A DNA stretch of 64,000 bases from Enterococcus songbeiensis (GCF_005405265.1 NZ_BJDS01000010.1:49387-113386), one strand, 5' to 3'. Numbered from the stretch's first letter, positions 20,191 to 29,242 are shown. A program made the numbers and translations. Notes: generated by a model from the letters alone, not told the origin.

Positions 20191-21008
20191 GAAGTAGAAG
20201 AAAACAAATTATTATTAATATTTGTGCAGTACTGCTTGCTTTATTGTTTCTATTCCCCATCTACGTTATGGTTCTAAGCTCTTTTAAACCGAACAATGAA
20301 ATATTTAATATGTCTTTGATTCCTAACTTTAAAACGTTAACATTTGAAAATTTTAGACAAGTTTTTGCGAATGGTTCATTTTTTAGGAGTATGATAAATT
20401 CTTTTATCATTGCTATAACAATTACAATAACTGCGCTTATTTTCCATTCAATGGCTGGTTATGCCTTAGCAAAGCTTAAATTTCCGGGAAGAAAACTTGT
20501 TTTTGCATGGTTTATGAGCACGATGATGATTCCTTTTGCGGTAATCATGATTCCGTTGTTTACGATTGTAAAAGGGATGGGATTAATGAATACCCTTTGG
20601 GCAGTTATTCTTCCATTATTGCCTAATGCATACGGTATTTTCTTATATCGACAGTTTTTTATGGATATTCCAGATTCATTGATGGAAGCTGCACGAATTG
20701 ATGGGTTATCTAATTTTAAAATTTTTTGGAAAATATATATGCCGCTTTCCAAACCAATTACCGTAACTCTTGCAATTACATTCTTTGTTACTAACTGGAA
20801 TACCTATTTATGGCCATTGATCGTTACTCAGCGTCAAGATTTATGGGTAATTCAAGTTGCAATGGCAAACTTTAAGCAGGAACACACAACTGCTTGGAAT
20901 CTTATATTGGCTGGAGCAGTAATAGCCGCATTACCAACGGTTATCTTATTTTTCCTATTCCAAAATTATATTAAAGATGGGATAAAAACATCTGGTATGA
21001 AAGAATAG
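20187..21008 (+). CDS. ABC sugar transporter permease 2 (MalG/UgpE-like)
   Basis: The 273-aa partner permease with six membrane segments (first one IIINICAVLLALLFLFPIYV) and the EAA loop EAARIDGLSNFKIF. It overlaps permease 1 by four bases. No ATP-binding subunit is encoded in the island, so the pair probably uses a shared MsmK/MsmX-type ATPase encoded elsewhere, as many Firmicutes sugar importers of this class do. Confidence 0.93.
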   Translation: MRSRRKQIIINICAVLLALLFLFPIYVMVLSSFKPNNEIFNMSLIPNFKTLTFENFRQVFANGSFFRSMINSFIIAITITITALIFHSMAGYALAKLKFPGRKLVFAWFMSTMMIPFAVIMIPLFTIVKGMGLMNTLWAVILPLLPNAYGIFLYRQFFMDIPDSLMEAARIDGLSNFKIFWKIYMPLSKPITVTLAITFFVTNWNTYLWPLIVTQRQDLWVIQVAMANFKQEHTTAWNLILAGAVIAALPTVILFFLFQNYIKDGIKTSGMKE

Positions 21009-21051
21009 TGGTTGAATATACAGTAAATTTATATATATGAGGAGAGATATT

Positions 21052-22146
21052 ATGTTAGGAAGCTCATTGAGAGATATTTGTAAAGAAAGATCAGGTAAAA
21101 GAAAACGCTTTTCTAGTTATGATGTCACCGGAGGAAACCGCGACTTCCTCAAACTTTATCCAAATGACAGAAAAGTACTTGCTAATATTAATAAACCAGG
21201 TTGCATCACACATATTTGGATAACTATGGCACCGTTAGAAAATATGATGGAGGACTATCTATATAGAAAGATTATTTTGAGAATGTATTGGGATGGAGAA
21301 GAGAACCCTAGCGTAGAGGTTCCTATAGGTGATTTTTTTGGCATGGGACATGGAATTACTAAGAACTTTGTTTCAGCACCATTTCAGATGGGTCCTGAAA
21401 ATGGTCAGGCTTTGAATTGTTTTCTTCCAATGCCGTTTAATGAAAAAGCAGTCATCGAGGTTCAGTGCGAATCAGAAAGACCATTAAAATTTTATTACTA
21501 CATTGATTATGAAGAATATGAGGAAAACGTTGATACGAACTTGCGATTTCATGCACATTGGCATAGAGAAGTCACTCAAGGATTAAAAGATGAAAATAAT
21601 GATAATGCCTATTTTGAATTTGGAGGTAAAAATACCTCTGGAGAAAATAATTATGTACTACTAGAAGCGGAAGGAAAGGGACATTATATTGGATGTAACT
21701 TGAATATTCACAATTTGCGTTTTACGAATGAATGGAACTGGTACGGTGAAGGCGATGACATGATATTCATTGATGGAGAAGAATGGCCTCCTTCTCTACA
21801 TGGAACTGGCATGGAAGATTATTTTAATACGGCTTGGTGTCCAACGCAGGAATACAATAGCCCATACTTTGGGTTGATACTTGGTGGCGATCCAAATTGG
21901 GCTGGAAAAATATCGACCTATCGTTATCATATAGAAGACCCTGTTATGTTTGATAAATCAATAAAAGTTACTATCGAACACGGTCATAATAACCATCGAA
22001 GTGATGATTATAGTAGTACTGCGTATTGGTATCAGACCGAACCTCATAAAGAATTTTTACCAATCATAGGTGTAACAGGCAGATTGCCTTTATCAGATAT
22101 CATTGAACCAAAAGAATCAGAAACAGAAGATTTTTTTAACTATTAA
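21052..22146 (+). CDS. Glycoside hydrolase family 172 (DUF2961) protein, cytoplasmic
   Basis: A 364-aa protein without signal peptide. The family is recognised from the start (SYDVTGGNRDF), the middle (VEVPIGDFFGMGHG) and the block GEGDDMIFIDGE with HGTGMEDYF. Characterised GH172 enzymes are alpha-D-fructofuranosidases (difructose dianhydride I) and alpha-D-arabinofuranosidases; their two catalytic glutamates sit in GEGD and GTGxEDYF, here Glu233 and Glu255. The start at 21052 has GAGGAGAG upstream; an ATG 15 nt earlier overlaps that site. Lying inside an ABC importer operon, it should cleave an imported oligosaccharide in the cytoplasm. The isomerase in the operon favours D-arabinofuranosides; fructofuranosides are the main alternative. 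Confidence 0.87.
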   Translation: MLGSSLRDICKERSGKRKRFSSYDVTGGNRDFLKLYPNDRKVLANINKPGCITHIWITMAPLENMMEDYLYRKIILRMYWDGEENPSVEVPIGDFFGMGHGITKNFVSAPFQMGPENGQALNCFLPMPFNEKAVIEVQCESERPLKFYYYIDYEEYEENVDTNLRFHAHWHREVTQGLKDENNDNAYFEFGGKNTSGENNYVLLEAEGKGHYIGCNLNIHNLRFTNEWNWYGEGDDMIFIDGEEWPPSLHGTGMEDYFNTAWCPTQEYNSPYFGLILGGDPNWAGKISTYRYHIEDPVMFDKSIKVTIEHGHNNHRSDDYSSTAYWYQTEPHKEFLPIIGVTGRLPLSDIIEPKESETEDFFNY

Positions 22147-22166
22147 ACAGGCTAAGGAGTAAAGAC

Positions 22167-23435
22167 ATGAAAAAAAGTGTTTGGGGATTCTTAATAGTAA
22201 TAGTTTTCTTTAGCTTAGCTGGTTGTGGTAGCAATAATAATACTGAAGAGAACAATGATAAAAAAATACAATTAAGTTTTTGGAACTTTTGGTCAAAGGG
22301 TGGTGGAGAGGAAAAATTTTTTAATGATCGTATCAAAGATTTTGAGACGTTGCACACAAATGTGGAAATTACACAAACGAATGTACCAGTAGACGAATAT
22401 ATGGGAACCAAACTTGCAACTGCTTTTACTTCTGGAACTGGACCAGATATATTTGTTGCAAGTCCGGGAACCATAAGTACATTTATTAATGCTGGAATTC
22501 CCTATCCAATGGAAAAATATTTCCCGAAAGAAGTGTTAGCGGATTATTCAAAAGCTTCTATCGACTCTGTTACTGATGAAAAGGGCCATATTTTAGCAGT
22601 ACCAACAGAACAAGATCTAGTGGCTCTTTTTTATGATAAGAATCTTTTAGATAATGCTAATATAACACCTCCTAAAACATGGGATGAATTAATTCTTGCA
22701 GCAAAAAAACTTACAACACCAGAACGAGCAGGTATTACCTTTGAAATGACGAAAGGAGCATTTCAAAATTTTTGTTTAATGCCATTCATTTGGCAGCAAG
22801 ATAGCAATTACATCGTTGATGGAAGAGCAAATTTAAATTCTCCTGAAGTTATCAAAGCACTAACATTTTGGAGATCTTTTATTGAAGATGGAAGTGCAAA
22901 TGTTAAACCATCACGTGGAGCAGGTGACGTAGGGATTCTTGGTGATGATGAAACAGCATTGTGGATTGGAGGAACGGTAGGTATACGTGTATTGAATGAG
23001 GAGTATAAAGATAGAAATATAGGTGTAATTCCTTTACCTAAACCATCACTAGATGCAAAAGATGTCACGGTTGCTGGAGGGTGGAATTTCGTAGTAAATT
23101 CCAAAGGTAAACATCCTGATGAAGCAGCAGAATTTGTTAAATATATGTTTTTAGATGAAGATGGTGTGAGTAGTACAAAATGGAATACAGAGGCTAAATT
23201 TTCATACTCCCCTCGCCGAAGTATCATTGACGGATCGCCTGAGTCCTACCAACAAAATTTAGCTAAAGATGTTACTGATAAAATTTATGGAACACAGATT
23301 CCTGAATTAACTCTTTCACCAGAAGAAAGTAATATTATTGGTGATATGATTCAAAATGCTTTATTTGCTACATCTCCAACAAAGGCTGCAGAAGAAGCTC
23401 AGAAGAAGTTAGAAGCTGCCTTAGCCAAAGAATAA
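22167..23435 (+). CDS. ABC sugar transporter, substrate-binding lipoprotein 2
   Basis: A 422-aa paralogue of the protein at 17923. The signal peptide ends in SLAGC with Cys20. It is last in the operon, after the GH172 gene, with ribosome binding site AAGGAG. Most of the length aligns with lipoprotein 1 without gaps, but the ligand region differs in places (WQQDSNYIVDGR against WQSGGDFFDGEK). Both should dock on the same permease pair, so the copy probably widens or tunes substrate range. Confidence 0.92.
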   Translation: MKKSVWGFLIVIVFFSLAGCGSNNNTEENNDKKIQLSFWNFWSKGGGEEKFFNDRIKDFETLHTNVEITQTNVPVDEYMGTKLATAFTSGTGPDIFVASPGTISTFINAGIPYPMEKYFPKEVLADYSKASIDSVTDEKGHILAVPTEQDLVALFYDKNLLDNANITPPKTWDELILAAKKLTTPERAGITFEMTKGAFQNFCLMPFIWQQDSNYIVDGRANLNSPEVIKALTFWRSFIEDGSANVKPSRGAGDVGILGDDETALWIGGTVGIRVLNEEYKDRNIGVIPLPKPSLDAKDVTVAGGWNFVVNSKGKHPDEAAEFVKYMFLDEDGVSSTKWNTEAKFSYSPRRSIIDGSPESYQQNLAKDVTDKIYGTQIPELTLSPEESNIIGDMIQNALFATSPTKAAEEAQKKLEAALAKE

Positions 23436-23462
23436 AAAATATACCTTTGGATGAGAATTCAT

Positions 23463-23512
23463 GAAGGACCCGCAAAAGTTAGATTTTATTGTCTAACTTT
23501 TACGGGTCCTTC
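23463..23512. terminator. Hairpin at the end of the sugar island
   Basis: A stem of about 21 bp (23463-23483 with 23492-23512, one mismatch) lies between the convergent ends of the island operon and the ABC-F gene. There is no clear T run on either strand, so strength as a terminator is uncertain. Confidence 0.65.
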
Positions 23513-23551
23513 AAAACCCAATGGGTACATTTTTATAGTAACACACGAAAA

Positions 23552-25174
23552 TCACGCATAAAGTGCGGCAACGCGATCCTGTACGTCTTTACTTTCCAAA
23601 AATTCATCATAGGTAGTATCCATCCGGTCAACCACACCTTTATTGGAAACGGCGATTACGCGATTTGCCAAGGTTTGGATGAATTGGTGGTCATGGGAAG
23701 CGAAAAGCAGTGAGCCGGTAAAGGCCATCAAACCGTCATTCAGCGCAGTGATGGATTCCAAATCCAAGTGATTGGTCGGATCATCTAAAACCAGCACATT
23801 GGCTTTTGAAAGCATGATTTTTGACAACATACAACGGACTTTTTCTCCACCGGAAAGGACATTGACCGGTTTCAAGACATCTTCACCGGAAAAGAGCATC
23901 CGTCCTAAGAAGCTGCGTAGGAACGTATTGTCGTCTTCTTCCTTCGCTGCATATTGCCGCAACCAATCCAGAATCGTCATTTCGTTGGCGAACTCCTTGC
24001 TGGTATCTTTAGGCAGGTAGGCTTGGCTAGTAGTAACCCCCCAGCGAACGCTGCCGGTATCCGGCGTCAATTCCCCCATGATAACCTTAAACAAGGTGGT
24101 GGTCACGATATCGTTGTCTGCCACGAAGGCCACTTTGTCTTCTTTGTTCAGGGTAAAGGAAATATTATCTAAAATTTTCTTGCCGTCAATTGTGACACTG
24201 ACATTTTCTACTTGCAGTAAATCATTACCGATTTCCCGTTCCGGTTTGAAGCCGACAAAAGGATAGCGGCGGGAAGAAGGCTGGATGTCGTCCAATGTGA
24301 TTTTTTCCAGCATTTTTTTCCGTGAGGTCGCTTGTTTTGATTTCGACGCATTCGCACTGAAGCGAGCGATAAAGTCTTGCAATTCTTTGATTTGTTCTTC
24401 TTTTTTCGCATTTTGTTGGGATTGCAGTTTTGTTGCTAACTGACTGGATTCCAACCAGAAATCATAATTGCCGACATATAATTTGATTTTACTGAAATCA
24501 AGGTCAGCCATGTGGGTACAAACTTTGTTTAGAAAATGGCGGTCATGGGAAACCACGATCACGGTATTTTCAAAATCAATCAAAAAGTCTTCCAGCCAAT
24601 TGATGGATTGGATATCCAATCCATTGGTAGGTTCATCCAGCAGCAAAACATCCGGCTTGCCAAACAGTGCCTGTGCCAACAATACTTTCACTTTTTGTCC
24701 CGCAGTCAATTCACTCATTTGCAAATGGTGAAGCTCTTCCGGAATGTTTAATCCTTGCAGCATAACTGCAGCTTCCGGTTCCGCTTCCCAGCCGTTCAAT
24801 TCCGCAAATTCACCTTCTAATTCCGCTGCCTTGATACCGTCTTCGTCTGTAAATTCTTCTTTCATGTAGATGGCATCTTTTTCTTTCATCACGTCATAAA
24901 GCCGTTTGTGTCCCATAATAACGGTCTCGATTACGGAATAATCTTCAAAGTCAAAATGATTTTGCTTTAAAACTGCCATCCGTTCGTCCGGACCAATTGT
25001 AACATTTCCGGTAGAAGGTTGGATTTCGCCAGATAGTACTTTTAAAAAGGTCGATTTTCCGGCGCCGTTTGCACCAATCAAGCCGTAGCAGTTGCCAGGG
25101 ATAAATTTAATGTTCACATCATCAAAAAGTTTACGATCAGAAAACTGTAAACTTACGTCACTTACTGTAATCAA
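23552..25174 (-). CDS. ABC-F family ATPase (YkpA/YbiT type)
   Basis: A soluble 540-aa protein with two ABC domains and no membrane part. ABC-F proteins act on the ribosome, mostly resolving stalled translation; a few give antibiotic resistance. Domain 1 has Walker A GANGAGKSTF (about 34-43), signature SELTAGQ and Walker B VLLLDEPTN. The inter-domain linker (about 240-300) is basic. Domain 2 has signature LSGGEK and Walker B VLVLDDPTNHLD, but its Walker A place reads VADNDIVTTTLF and lacks the P-loop lysine. The overall layout fits the housekeeping YkpA/YbiT branch rather than a resistance branch. Confidence 0.9.
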   Translation of the reverse strand: MITVSDVSLQFSDRKLFDDVNIKFIPGNCYGLIGANGAGKSTFLKVLSGEIQPSTGNVTIGPDERMAVLKQNHFDFEDYSVIETVIMGHKRLYDVMKEKDAIYMKEEFTDEDGIKAAELEGEFAELNGWEAEPEAAVMLQGLNIPEELHHLQMSELTAGQKVKVLLAQALFGKPDVLLLDEPTNGLDIQSINWLEDFLIDFENTVIVVSHDRHFLNKVCTHMADLDFSKIKLYVGNYDFWLESSQLATKLQSQQNAKKEEQIKELQDFIARFSANASKSKQATSRKKMLEKITLDDIQPSSRRYPFVGFKPEREIGNDLLQVENVSVTIDGKKILDNISFTLNKEDKVAFVADNDIVTTTLFKVIMGELTPDTGSVRWGVTTSQAYLPKDTSKEFANEMTILDWLRQYAAKEEDDNTFLRSFLGRMLFSGEDVLKPVNVLSGGEKVRCMLSKIMLSKANVLVLDDPTNHLDLESITALNDGLMAFTGSLLFASHDHQFIQTLANRVIAVSNKGVVDRMDTTYDEFLESKDVQDRVAALYA

Positions 25175-25216
25175 TGGGTATCCTCACTTTTTCTTATTAT
25201 TGTCAAGTCTTATAGC

Positions 25217-25245
25217 ATTATAGCGGGGAAAATGGGAAGTTTCAA
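25217..25245 (-). promoter_or_regulatory. Promoter of the ABC-F gene
   Basis: On the minus strand TTGAAA, a 17-nt spacer and a consensus TATAAT, about 45 nt before the start codon. Confidence 0.75.
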
Positions 25246-25443
25246 CAAACTTTAAGTAAATTCACATTTTCTGAAGAAATCACCAGATCCTGTTTTTTCA
25301 AAAGGTCCAGAGAAAAAGAGCAGAAAAATAAGTATCAAACCATTAAAAATTTTGTTTGACAAATAAATTTATTAGGCTTACCATAAAAATAGAAAATTAT
25401 CATAGCGATAGTAGGCGATTGTGCTATTTTGAAGGCGGAATCA

Positions 25444-25473
25444 TTGTCAAAAAGTGGTCTGCCAAACTATGAT
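25444..25473 (+). promoter_or_regulatory. Possible promoter of the ZIP transporter gene
   Basis: TTGTCA (25444-25449), 18-nt spacer, TATGAT (25468-25473). A second promoter-like pair, TTGACA (25356-25361), 17 nt, TACCAT (25379-25384), lies further up. The rest of the 330-bp gap shows nothing I can assign. Confidence 0.4.
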
Positions 25474-25504
25474 AAAGGAGAAGAATAGTTTTGGAGGGTG
25501 AGTA

Positions 25505-26323
25505 ATGATCGATTGGATTTTGAGTTTGGCACCATGGCAGCAAGCCTTGGTGGGGACAGGATTTACCTATTTTATGACAGCTTTAGGCGCGGGATTGGTT
25601 TTTTTCTTTAAAACCATCAAGCGGGATGTATTGAACATGATGTTGGGTTTTGCTTCAGGAATCATGATTGCAGCAAGTTTTTGGTCCTTATTAGATCCGG
25701 CGATCAGTCGTGCAGCTGAGAATGGGGATATTCCTTGGCTGGTGGTCAGTATCGGTTTTGGTGCCGGGGGATTATTTTTGTATGTGGCGGATAAAACGTT
25801 GCCCCATATGCACTTTGGTCCGAACAAAGAAAGAGAAGGACTGCCCAGTCATTTAAAACGAACGGTGTTATTGGTATTTTCAATTACGTTGCACAATATT
25901 CCGGAAGGGTTGGCAGTTGGTGTGGCCTTTGGTGCGGCGGTAAACGCCCCTAATCCGCAAACCGCCGTTTTAGCGGCGATTTCGGTGGCATTAGGTATCG
26001 GTATCCAAAACTTCCCAGAAGGCGCTGCTGTCTCAATTCCTTTGCGGCAAGAAGGCTTAAGCCGTCGAAAATCCTTTATGTACGGTCAGGCGTCCGGAAT
26101 CGTTGAGCCGATTGCCGGCGTTATCGGTGCAATCTTGGTGACAAAAATGACACCGATTCTGCCTTATGCTTTGGCTTTTGCAGCCGGTGCAATGATTTAT
26201 GTCGTCGTGGAAGAGCTGATTCCAGAAGCACAGCAAACCACTTCGAGCAAACGCCATTTTGCAGTCTTTGGCACGATGCTGGGCTTTATGGTGATGATGA
26301 TTTTGGATGTAGCGTTAGGGTAG
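25505..26323 (+). CDS. ZIP family divalent metal transporter
   Basis: A 272-aa membrane protein with eight predicted helices. The paired metal-binding motifs of ZIP helices 4 and 5 are present: HNIPEGLAVG (about 131-140) and QNFPEGAAVS (about 166-175). The family brings zinc, iron or manganese into the cytoplasm; this GufA/ZupT-like branch is usually zinc-preferring with broad range. The loop between helices 3 and 4 contains HMHFGPNKE. It is monocistronic, with a bidirectional terminator after it. Confidence 0.9.
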   Translation: MIDWILSLAPWQQALVGTGFTYFMTALGAGLVFFFKTIKRDVLNMMLGFASGIMIAASFWSLLDPAISRAAENGDIPWLVVSIGFGAGGLFLYVADKTLPHMHFGPNKEREGLPSHLKRTVLLVFSITLHNIPEGLAVGVAFGAAVNAPNPQTAVLAAISVALGIGIQNFPEGAAVSIPLRQEGLSRRKSFMYGQASGIVEPIAGVIGAILVTKMTPILPYALAFAAGAMIYVVVEELIPEAQQTTSSKRHFAVFGTMLGFMVMMILDVALG

Positions 26324-26330
26324 GAAAAAC

Positions 26331-26367
26331 AAAAAAATCAGTCGATAGAACATCGACTGATTTTTTT
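26331..26367. terminator. Bidirectional terminator after the ZIP gene
   Basis: A perfect 16-bp stem, AAAAAAATCAGTCGAT with ATCGACTGATTTTTTT, loop AGAAC, with A/T runs at both ends; it serves this gene and the convergent small gene. Confidence 0.93.
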
Positions 26368-26390
26368 ATTTCGGGGAAGAATCTCAATTT

Positions 26391-26585
26391 TTAATACCGG
26401 CGAGACGTGTTGCGATTACTCAACCAGCGAAGAATGAAGTAGACGATTGCCACAGGGATCCCAATTTTGAAGACTAGCCAAATAAGAGAACCGGCAAGAC
26501 CTAAAACGATTTTTAATAAAAAACTGGCAACGACTAAAAAGCCGACGAATGCTAAAACTTTATAAAGCGTGGATTGATTACTCAT
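26391..26585 (-). CDS. Small membrane protein, 64 aa
   Basis: Unrecognised beyond being a small membrane protein. Two hydrophobic stretches (about 8-28 and 31-53) span most of it, and the tail is basic (RWLSNRNTSRRY). The gene is convincing because GAGGAG stands 6 nt before the ATG and a terminator follows the stop. It may be a stress or envelope-related peptide, but nothing in the sequence says so. Confidence 0.7.
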   Translation of the reverse strand: MSNQSTLYKVLAFVGFLVVASFLLKIVLGLAGSLIWLVFKIGIPVAIVYFILRWLSNRNTSRRY

Positions 26586-26716
26586 AGTATTCTCCTCATT
26601 TCCTTTTTTTTAAGAATAACAAAAAAAGCGAAGACTGCCATCGGTCTAGGGAAGTATTCTGGTTTCCCGATTTGTCAGACTTTGGTATGATAAGAAAAAA
26701 AGAAAGGGCTGAAAAA

Positions 26717-27142
26717 ATGAAGTTAGTTGTAGGCAATCAGCGTTGGCAGAGGGCGGCTAGTTGTTACATAAGGCTGCAGGTGTTTGTGTTGGAACAAAAA
26801 ATTCCGCTGGAAGAAGAATTTGATGCCCATGATTTAGATGAAACAATCTATGCGGTTTTGTATGACGAAAACAAACCAGCCGCAACCGGTCGTTTTTTGC
26901 AGGAAGGAACAACTGCTCGGCTGACCCGGATTGCGACCTTGCCGGAATACCGCAAACAGCATTTAGGCAGCCAAATTATTGAGGCGCTAGAAGTCTATGC
27001 ATTGGCTCAAGGATTAAAAAAAGCAAGTATTCATGCTGATTTAACGGCTTTGCCTTTCTATCAAAAGTTGGGGTATGTGCCTTACGGCGAGGTGTATTTA
27101 GAAGACGGCGTTCCTTGCCAAAGTTTGGAAAAAGAGTTTTAA
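26717..27142 (+). CDS. GNAT family N-acetyltransferase
   Basis: A 141-aa acetyltransferase of the GNAT fold. The acetyl-CoA binding motif appears as TRIATLPEYRKQHLGSQI (about 70-87), and the C-terminal strand has FYQKLGYVPYGE. The start at 26717 follows AAAGGG; an upstream in-frame ATG has no ribosome binding site. The family is close to YjcF/ElaA-type enzymes whose substrates are mostly unknown. It resembles the enzyme at 39669 in plan (FVLEQ near the start, VYLEDGVP near the end). Confidence 0.88.
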   Translation: MKLVVGNQRWQRAASCYIRLQVFVLEQKIPLEEEFDAHDLDETIYAVLYDENKPAATGRFLQEGTTARLTRIATLPEYRKQHLGSQIIEALEVYALAQGLKKASIHADLTALPFYQKLGYVPYGEVYLEDGVPCQSLEKEF

Positions 27143-27190
27143 AAAAAGACCGGAAAGTTGGCTACACTAGCCAAACTTTCTGGTCTTTTT
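27143..27190. terminator. Bidirectional terminator between the GNAT gene and proA
   Basis: A long stem, AAAAAGACCGGAAAGTT with AACTTTCTGGTCTTTTT (one G-T pair), extended by GGCTA with TAGCC around a CAC loop and with a bulged A, flanked by A and T runs. Confidence 0.92.
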
Positions 27191-27191
27191 C

Positions 27192-28439
27192 CTATTTTCT
27201 AACTTGTCCTTCGCCATAAATAATGTATTTTGTGGAGGTTAGAGCTTCCAGCCCCATAGGACCACGGGCGTGGAGTTTTTGGGTGGAGATGCCGATCTCA
27301 GCGCCAAAGCCAAAGACGAACCCATCCGTAAAGCGGGTGGAGGCATTGACATAGACAGCCGCAGCATCGACTTCTTTCAGAAATTTTTGGGAAGCAGAGT
27401 AGTTCTCGGTGATGATCGCTTCGGAGTGCTTCGTGTTGTATTTATTGATATGTGCGATTGCTTCCTCCACGGAATCAACGACTTTCACTGCGAGAATGTA
27501 ATCCAAAAATTCGGTTTCCCAGTCGGCTTCTGTTGCGGGAACGGCTTGTTTTAAATAAGCCAAGGCTTTTTCGTCAGCCCGTAGTTCAACTTGTTTTTCT
27601 GTTAAAGCCGCTTCGATTTGTGGTAAAAATTCGGCGGCAACCGCTTGATGAATCAATAAGGTTTCAGCGGCATTGCAGACAGATGGTCGCTGGGTTTTGG
27701 CGTTGACGATAATATCGATCGCCATAGCTAGTTGGGCATCTTTGTCAATATACACATGATTGTTGCCGGTGCCTGTTTCAATAACCGGAACAGTAGCCGT
27801 TTCTTTGACTCGACGGATCAGCCCTGCGCCACCGCGGGGGATCAACACATCCAAGTAATCCGTCAAGCCCATCATTTCGTTGGCGACCTTATGGGAAGTG
27901 TCGTCGACAAATTGGATGGCATAAGGATTCTCTTTTTGGGCAGCCAGGCTTTCCTGCAAAATATCCACCAGAACCTGATTGGAATGGAACGCTTCTTTTC
28001 CTCCACGTAAAATTACGGCGTTGCCGGTTTTAAAACAAAGAGAGGCAGCATCAGTCGTGACGTTTGGTCGGGATTCATAGATAATACCGATTACCCCAAG
28101 AGGAACTTTTTGTTGTCCGATCATCAAACCGTCGACATTTTTCCACATTTTGTTGACTTCACCAATAGGATCGGGCAACTGGGCTACTTGTCGGATGCCT
28201 TCTGCCATTGCGGCGATGCGTTCATCTGTTAAACGCAGTCGGTCTTTCATCGTTTCTTTGATACCGTTTTGATCGGCAACGGCTAAATCTTTGGCGTTGG
28301 CAGCTAGGATTTTTTTTGTATTGGCTTCTAAATCAGCTGCCATTTGCAACAAGAGCTGATTTTTCTTTGGGGTATCCATCAAACTTAATTGATAGGCACT
28401 TTCTTTGGCTTGGGCGCCTAAAACTGCTAATTGCGTCAT
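27192..28439 (-). CDS. proA: Glutamate-5-semialdehyde dehydrogenase (gamma-glutamyl phosphate reductase)
   Basis: Second enzyme of proline synthesis; reduces gamma-glutamyl phosphate with NADPH. The 415-aa length is standard. Family segments are [19 protein letters not shown], the Rossmann-side [10 protein letters not shown], and the catalytic cysteine in [13 protein letters not shown]. The C-terminal part has [18 protein letters not shown]. It lies 2 nt after proB on the same strand. Confidence 0.97.
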   Translation of the reverse strand: MTQLAVLGAQAKESAYQLSLMDTPKKNQLLLQMAADLEANTKKILAANAKDLAVADQNGIKETMKDRLRLTDERIAAMAEGIRQVAQLPDPIGEVNKMWKNVDGLMIGQQKVPLGVIGIIYESRPNVTTDAASLCFKTGNAVILRGGKEAFHSNQVLVDILQESLAAQKENPYAIQFVDDTSHKVANEMMGLTDYLDVLIPRGGAGLIRRVKETATVPVIETGTGNNHVYIDKDAQLAMAIDIIVNAKTQRPSVCNAAETLLIHQAVAAEFLPQIEAALTEKQVELRADEKALAYLKQAVPATEADWETEFLDYILAVKVVDSVEEAIAHINKYNTKHSEAIITENYSASQKFLKEVDAAAVYVNASTRFTDGFVFGFGAEIGISTQKLHARGPMGLEALTSTKYIIYGEGQVRK

Positions 28440-28441
28440 TC

Positions 28442-29242
28442 CTATTCCTCCTTGAATAAAGTACCGAGTTCTTTGCCGGCTAAAAGATCAAAAATAATCG
28501 CGGGTTGCTTGCCGTTGGCTAAAATCATAGCTTGATGATTTTCTAAAATTCGTTGGGCGGCTTTTAATTTGCTGTGCATACCACCGGTTCCAAATTGGCT
28601 GCCTTTGCCCCCCGCTTGATCCATCAAGGTCTCATTGATGGAAGAAATGCGAGGGTACAGTTTAGCAGCAGCGTTTTTGCTGGGATTGTCTGAATAAAAA
28701 CCGTCGATATCTGAAAGCATGATTAGCAAATCGGCTTTTAGAATTTGCGCAACGATGGCAGAAAGCTGATCGTTGTCGCCAAATTTGGTCAAGTGATCCA
28801 TTTCATCAATCGACACAGTATCATTTTCATTAATAATCGGAATCACACCCATGTAAAGCAGTTGTTCGAGGGTATTGATCACATTTTTGCGGCTTTCAGG
28901 ATATTCAACGATATCGCGAGTCAGCAAAACTTGTGCGGTTTGTTGGCTGTAACTGGCAAAACGCTGAGTGTAGATATTCATCAGCTCTACCTGTCCGACG
29001 GCGGCTACGGCTTGCTGTTCGGGAATGGCTGCCGGTCGTGTCCCAATATGTAATTTGTTCATGCCGACTCCAATGGCACCAGAAGAAACCAAAATAATTT
29101 CTTTTCCTTGATTTTTTAAATCGGCCAAAACAAACGCCAGTTGGTCGATTCCCGACAAATTGATATTCCCATTTGGATAAATCAATGAACTGGTTCCGAT
29201 TTTAACTACGATTCGCCGTGCTTCTTTTAAAAATTCCCGCAT
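28442..29242 (-). CDS. proB: Glutamate 5-kinase, short form without PUA domain
   Basis: First enzyme of proline synthesis; phosphorylates glutamate. Only the amino-acid kinase domain is present (266 aa): VVKIGTSSL at the N-terminus, [20 protein letters not shown] and [16 protein letters not shown]. The E. coli and B. subtilis enzymes carry an extra C-terminal PUA domain of about 100 aa, while short forms are usual in Lactobacillales. The ribosome binding site GAGGTGG precedes the ATG. No T-box is visible upstream, unlike proBA of Bacillus. Confidence 0.96.
   Translation of the reverse strand: MREFLKEARRIVVKIGTSSLIYPNGNINLSGIDQLAFVLADLKNQGKEIILVSSGAIGVGMNKLHIGTRPAAIPEQQAVAAVGQVELMNIYTQRFASYSQQTAQVLLTRDIVEYPESRKNVINTLEQLLYMGVIPIINENDTVSIDEMDHLTKFGDNDQLSAIVAQILKADLLIMLSDIDGFYSDNPSKNAAAKLYPRISSINETLMDQAGGKGSQFGTGGMHSKLKAAQRILENHQAMILANGKQPAIIFDLLAGKELGTLFKEE

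Noticed and set aside
14034..23512. Island as an integrated mobile element
   Set aside because: No integrase, transposase, tRNA target or flanking direct repeat is visible; only composition suggests transfer.
25356..25387. DtxR/EfaR-type metal operator TTAGGCTTACC overlapping a promoter-like sequence before the ZIP gene
   Set aside because: The dyad symmetry is poor when aligned at any centre, so only the promoter-like pair is mentioned.
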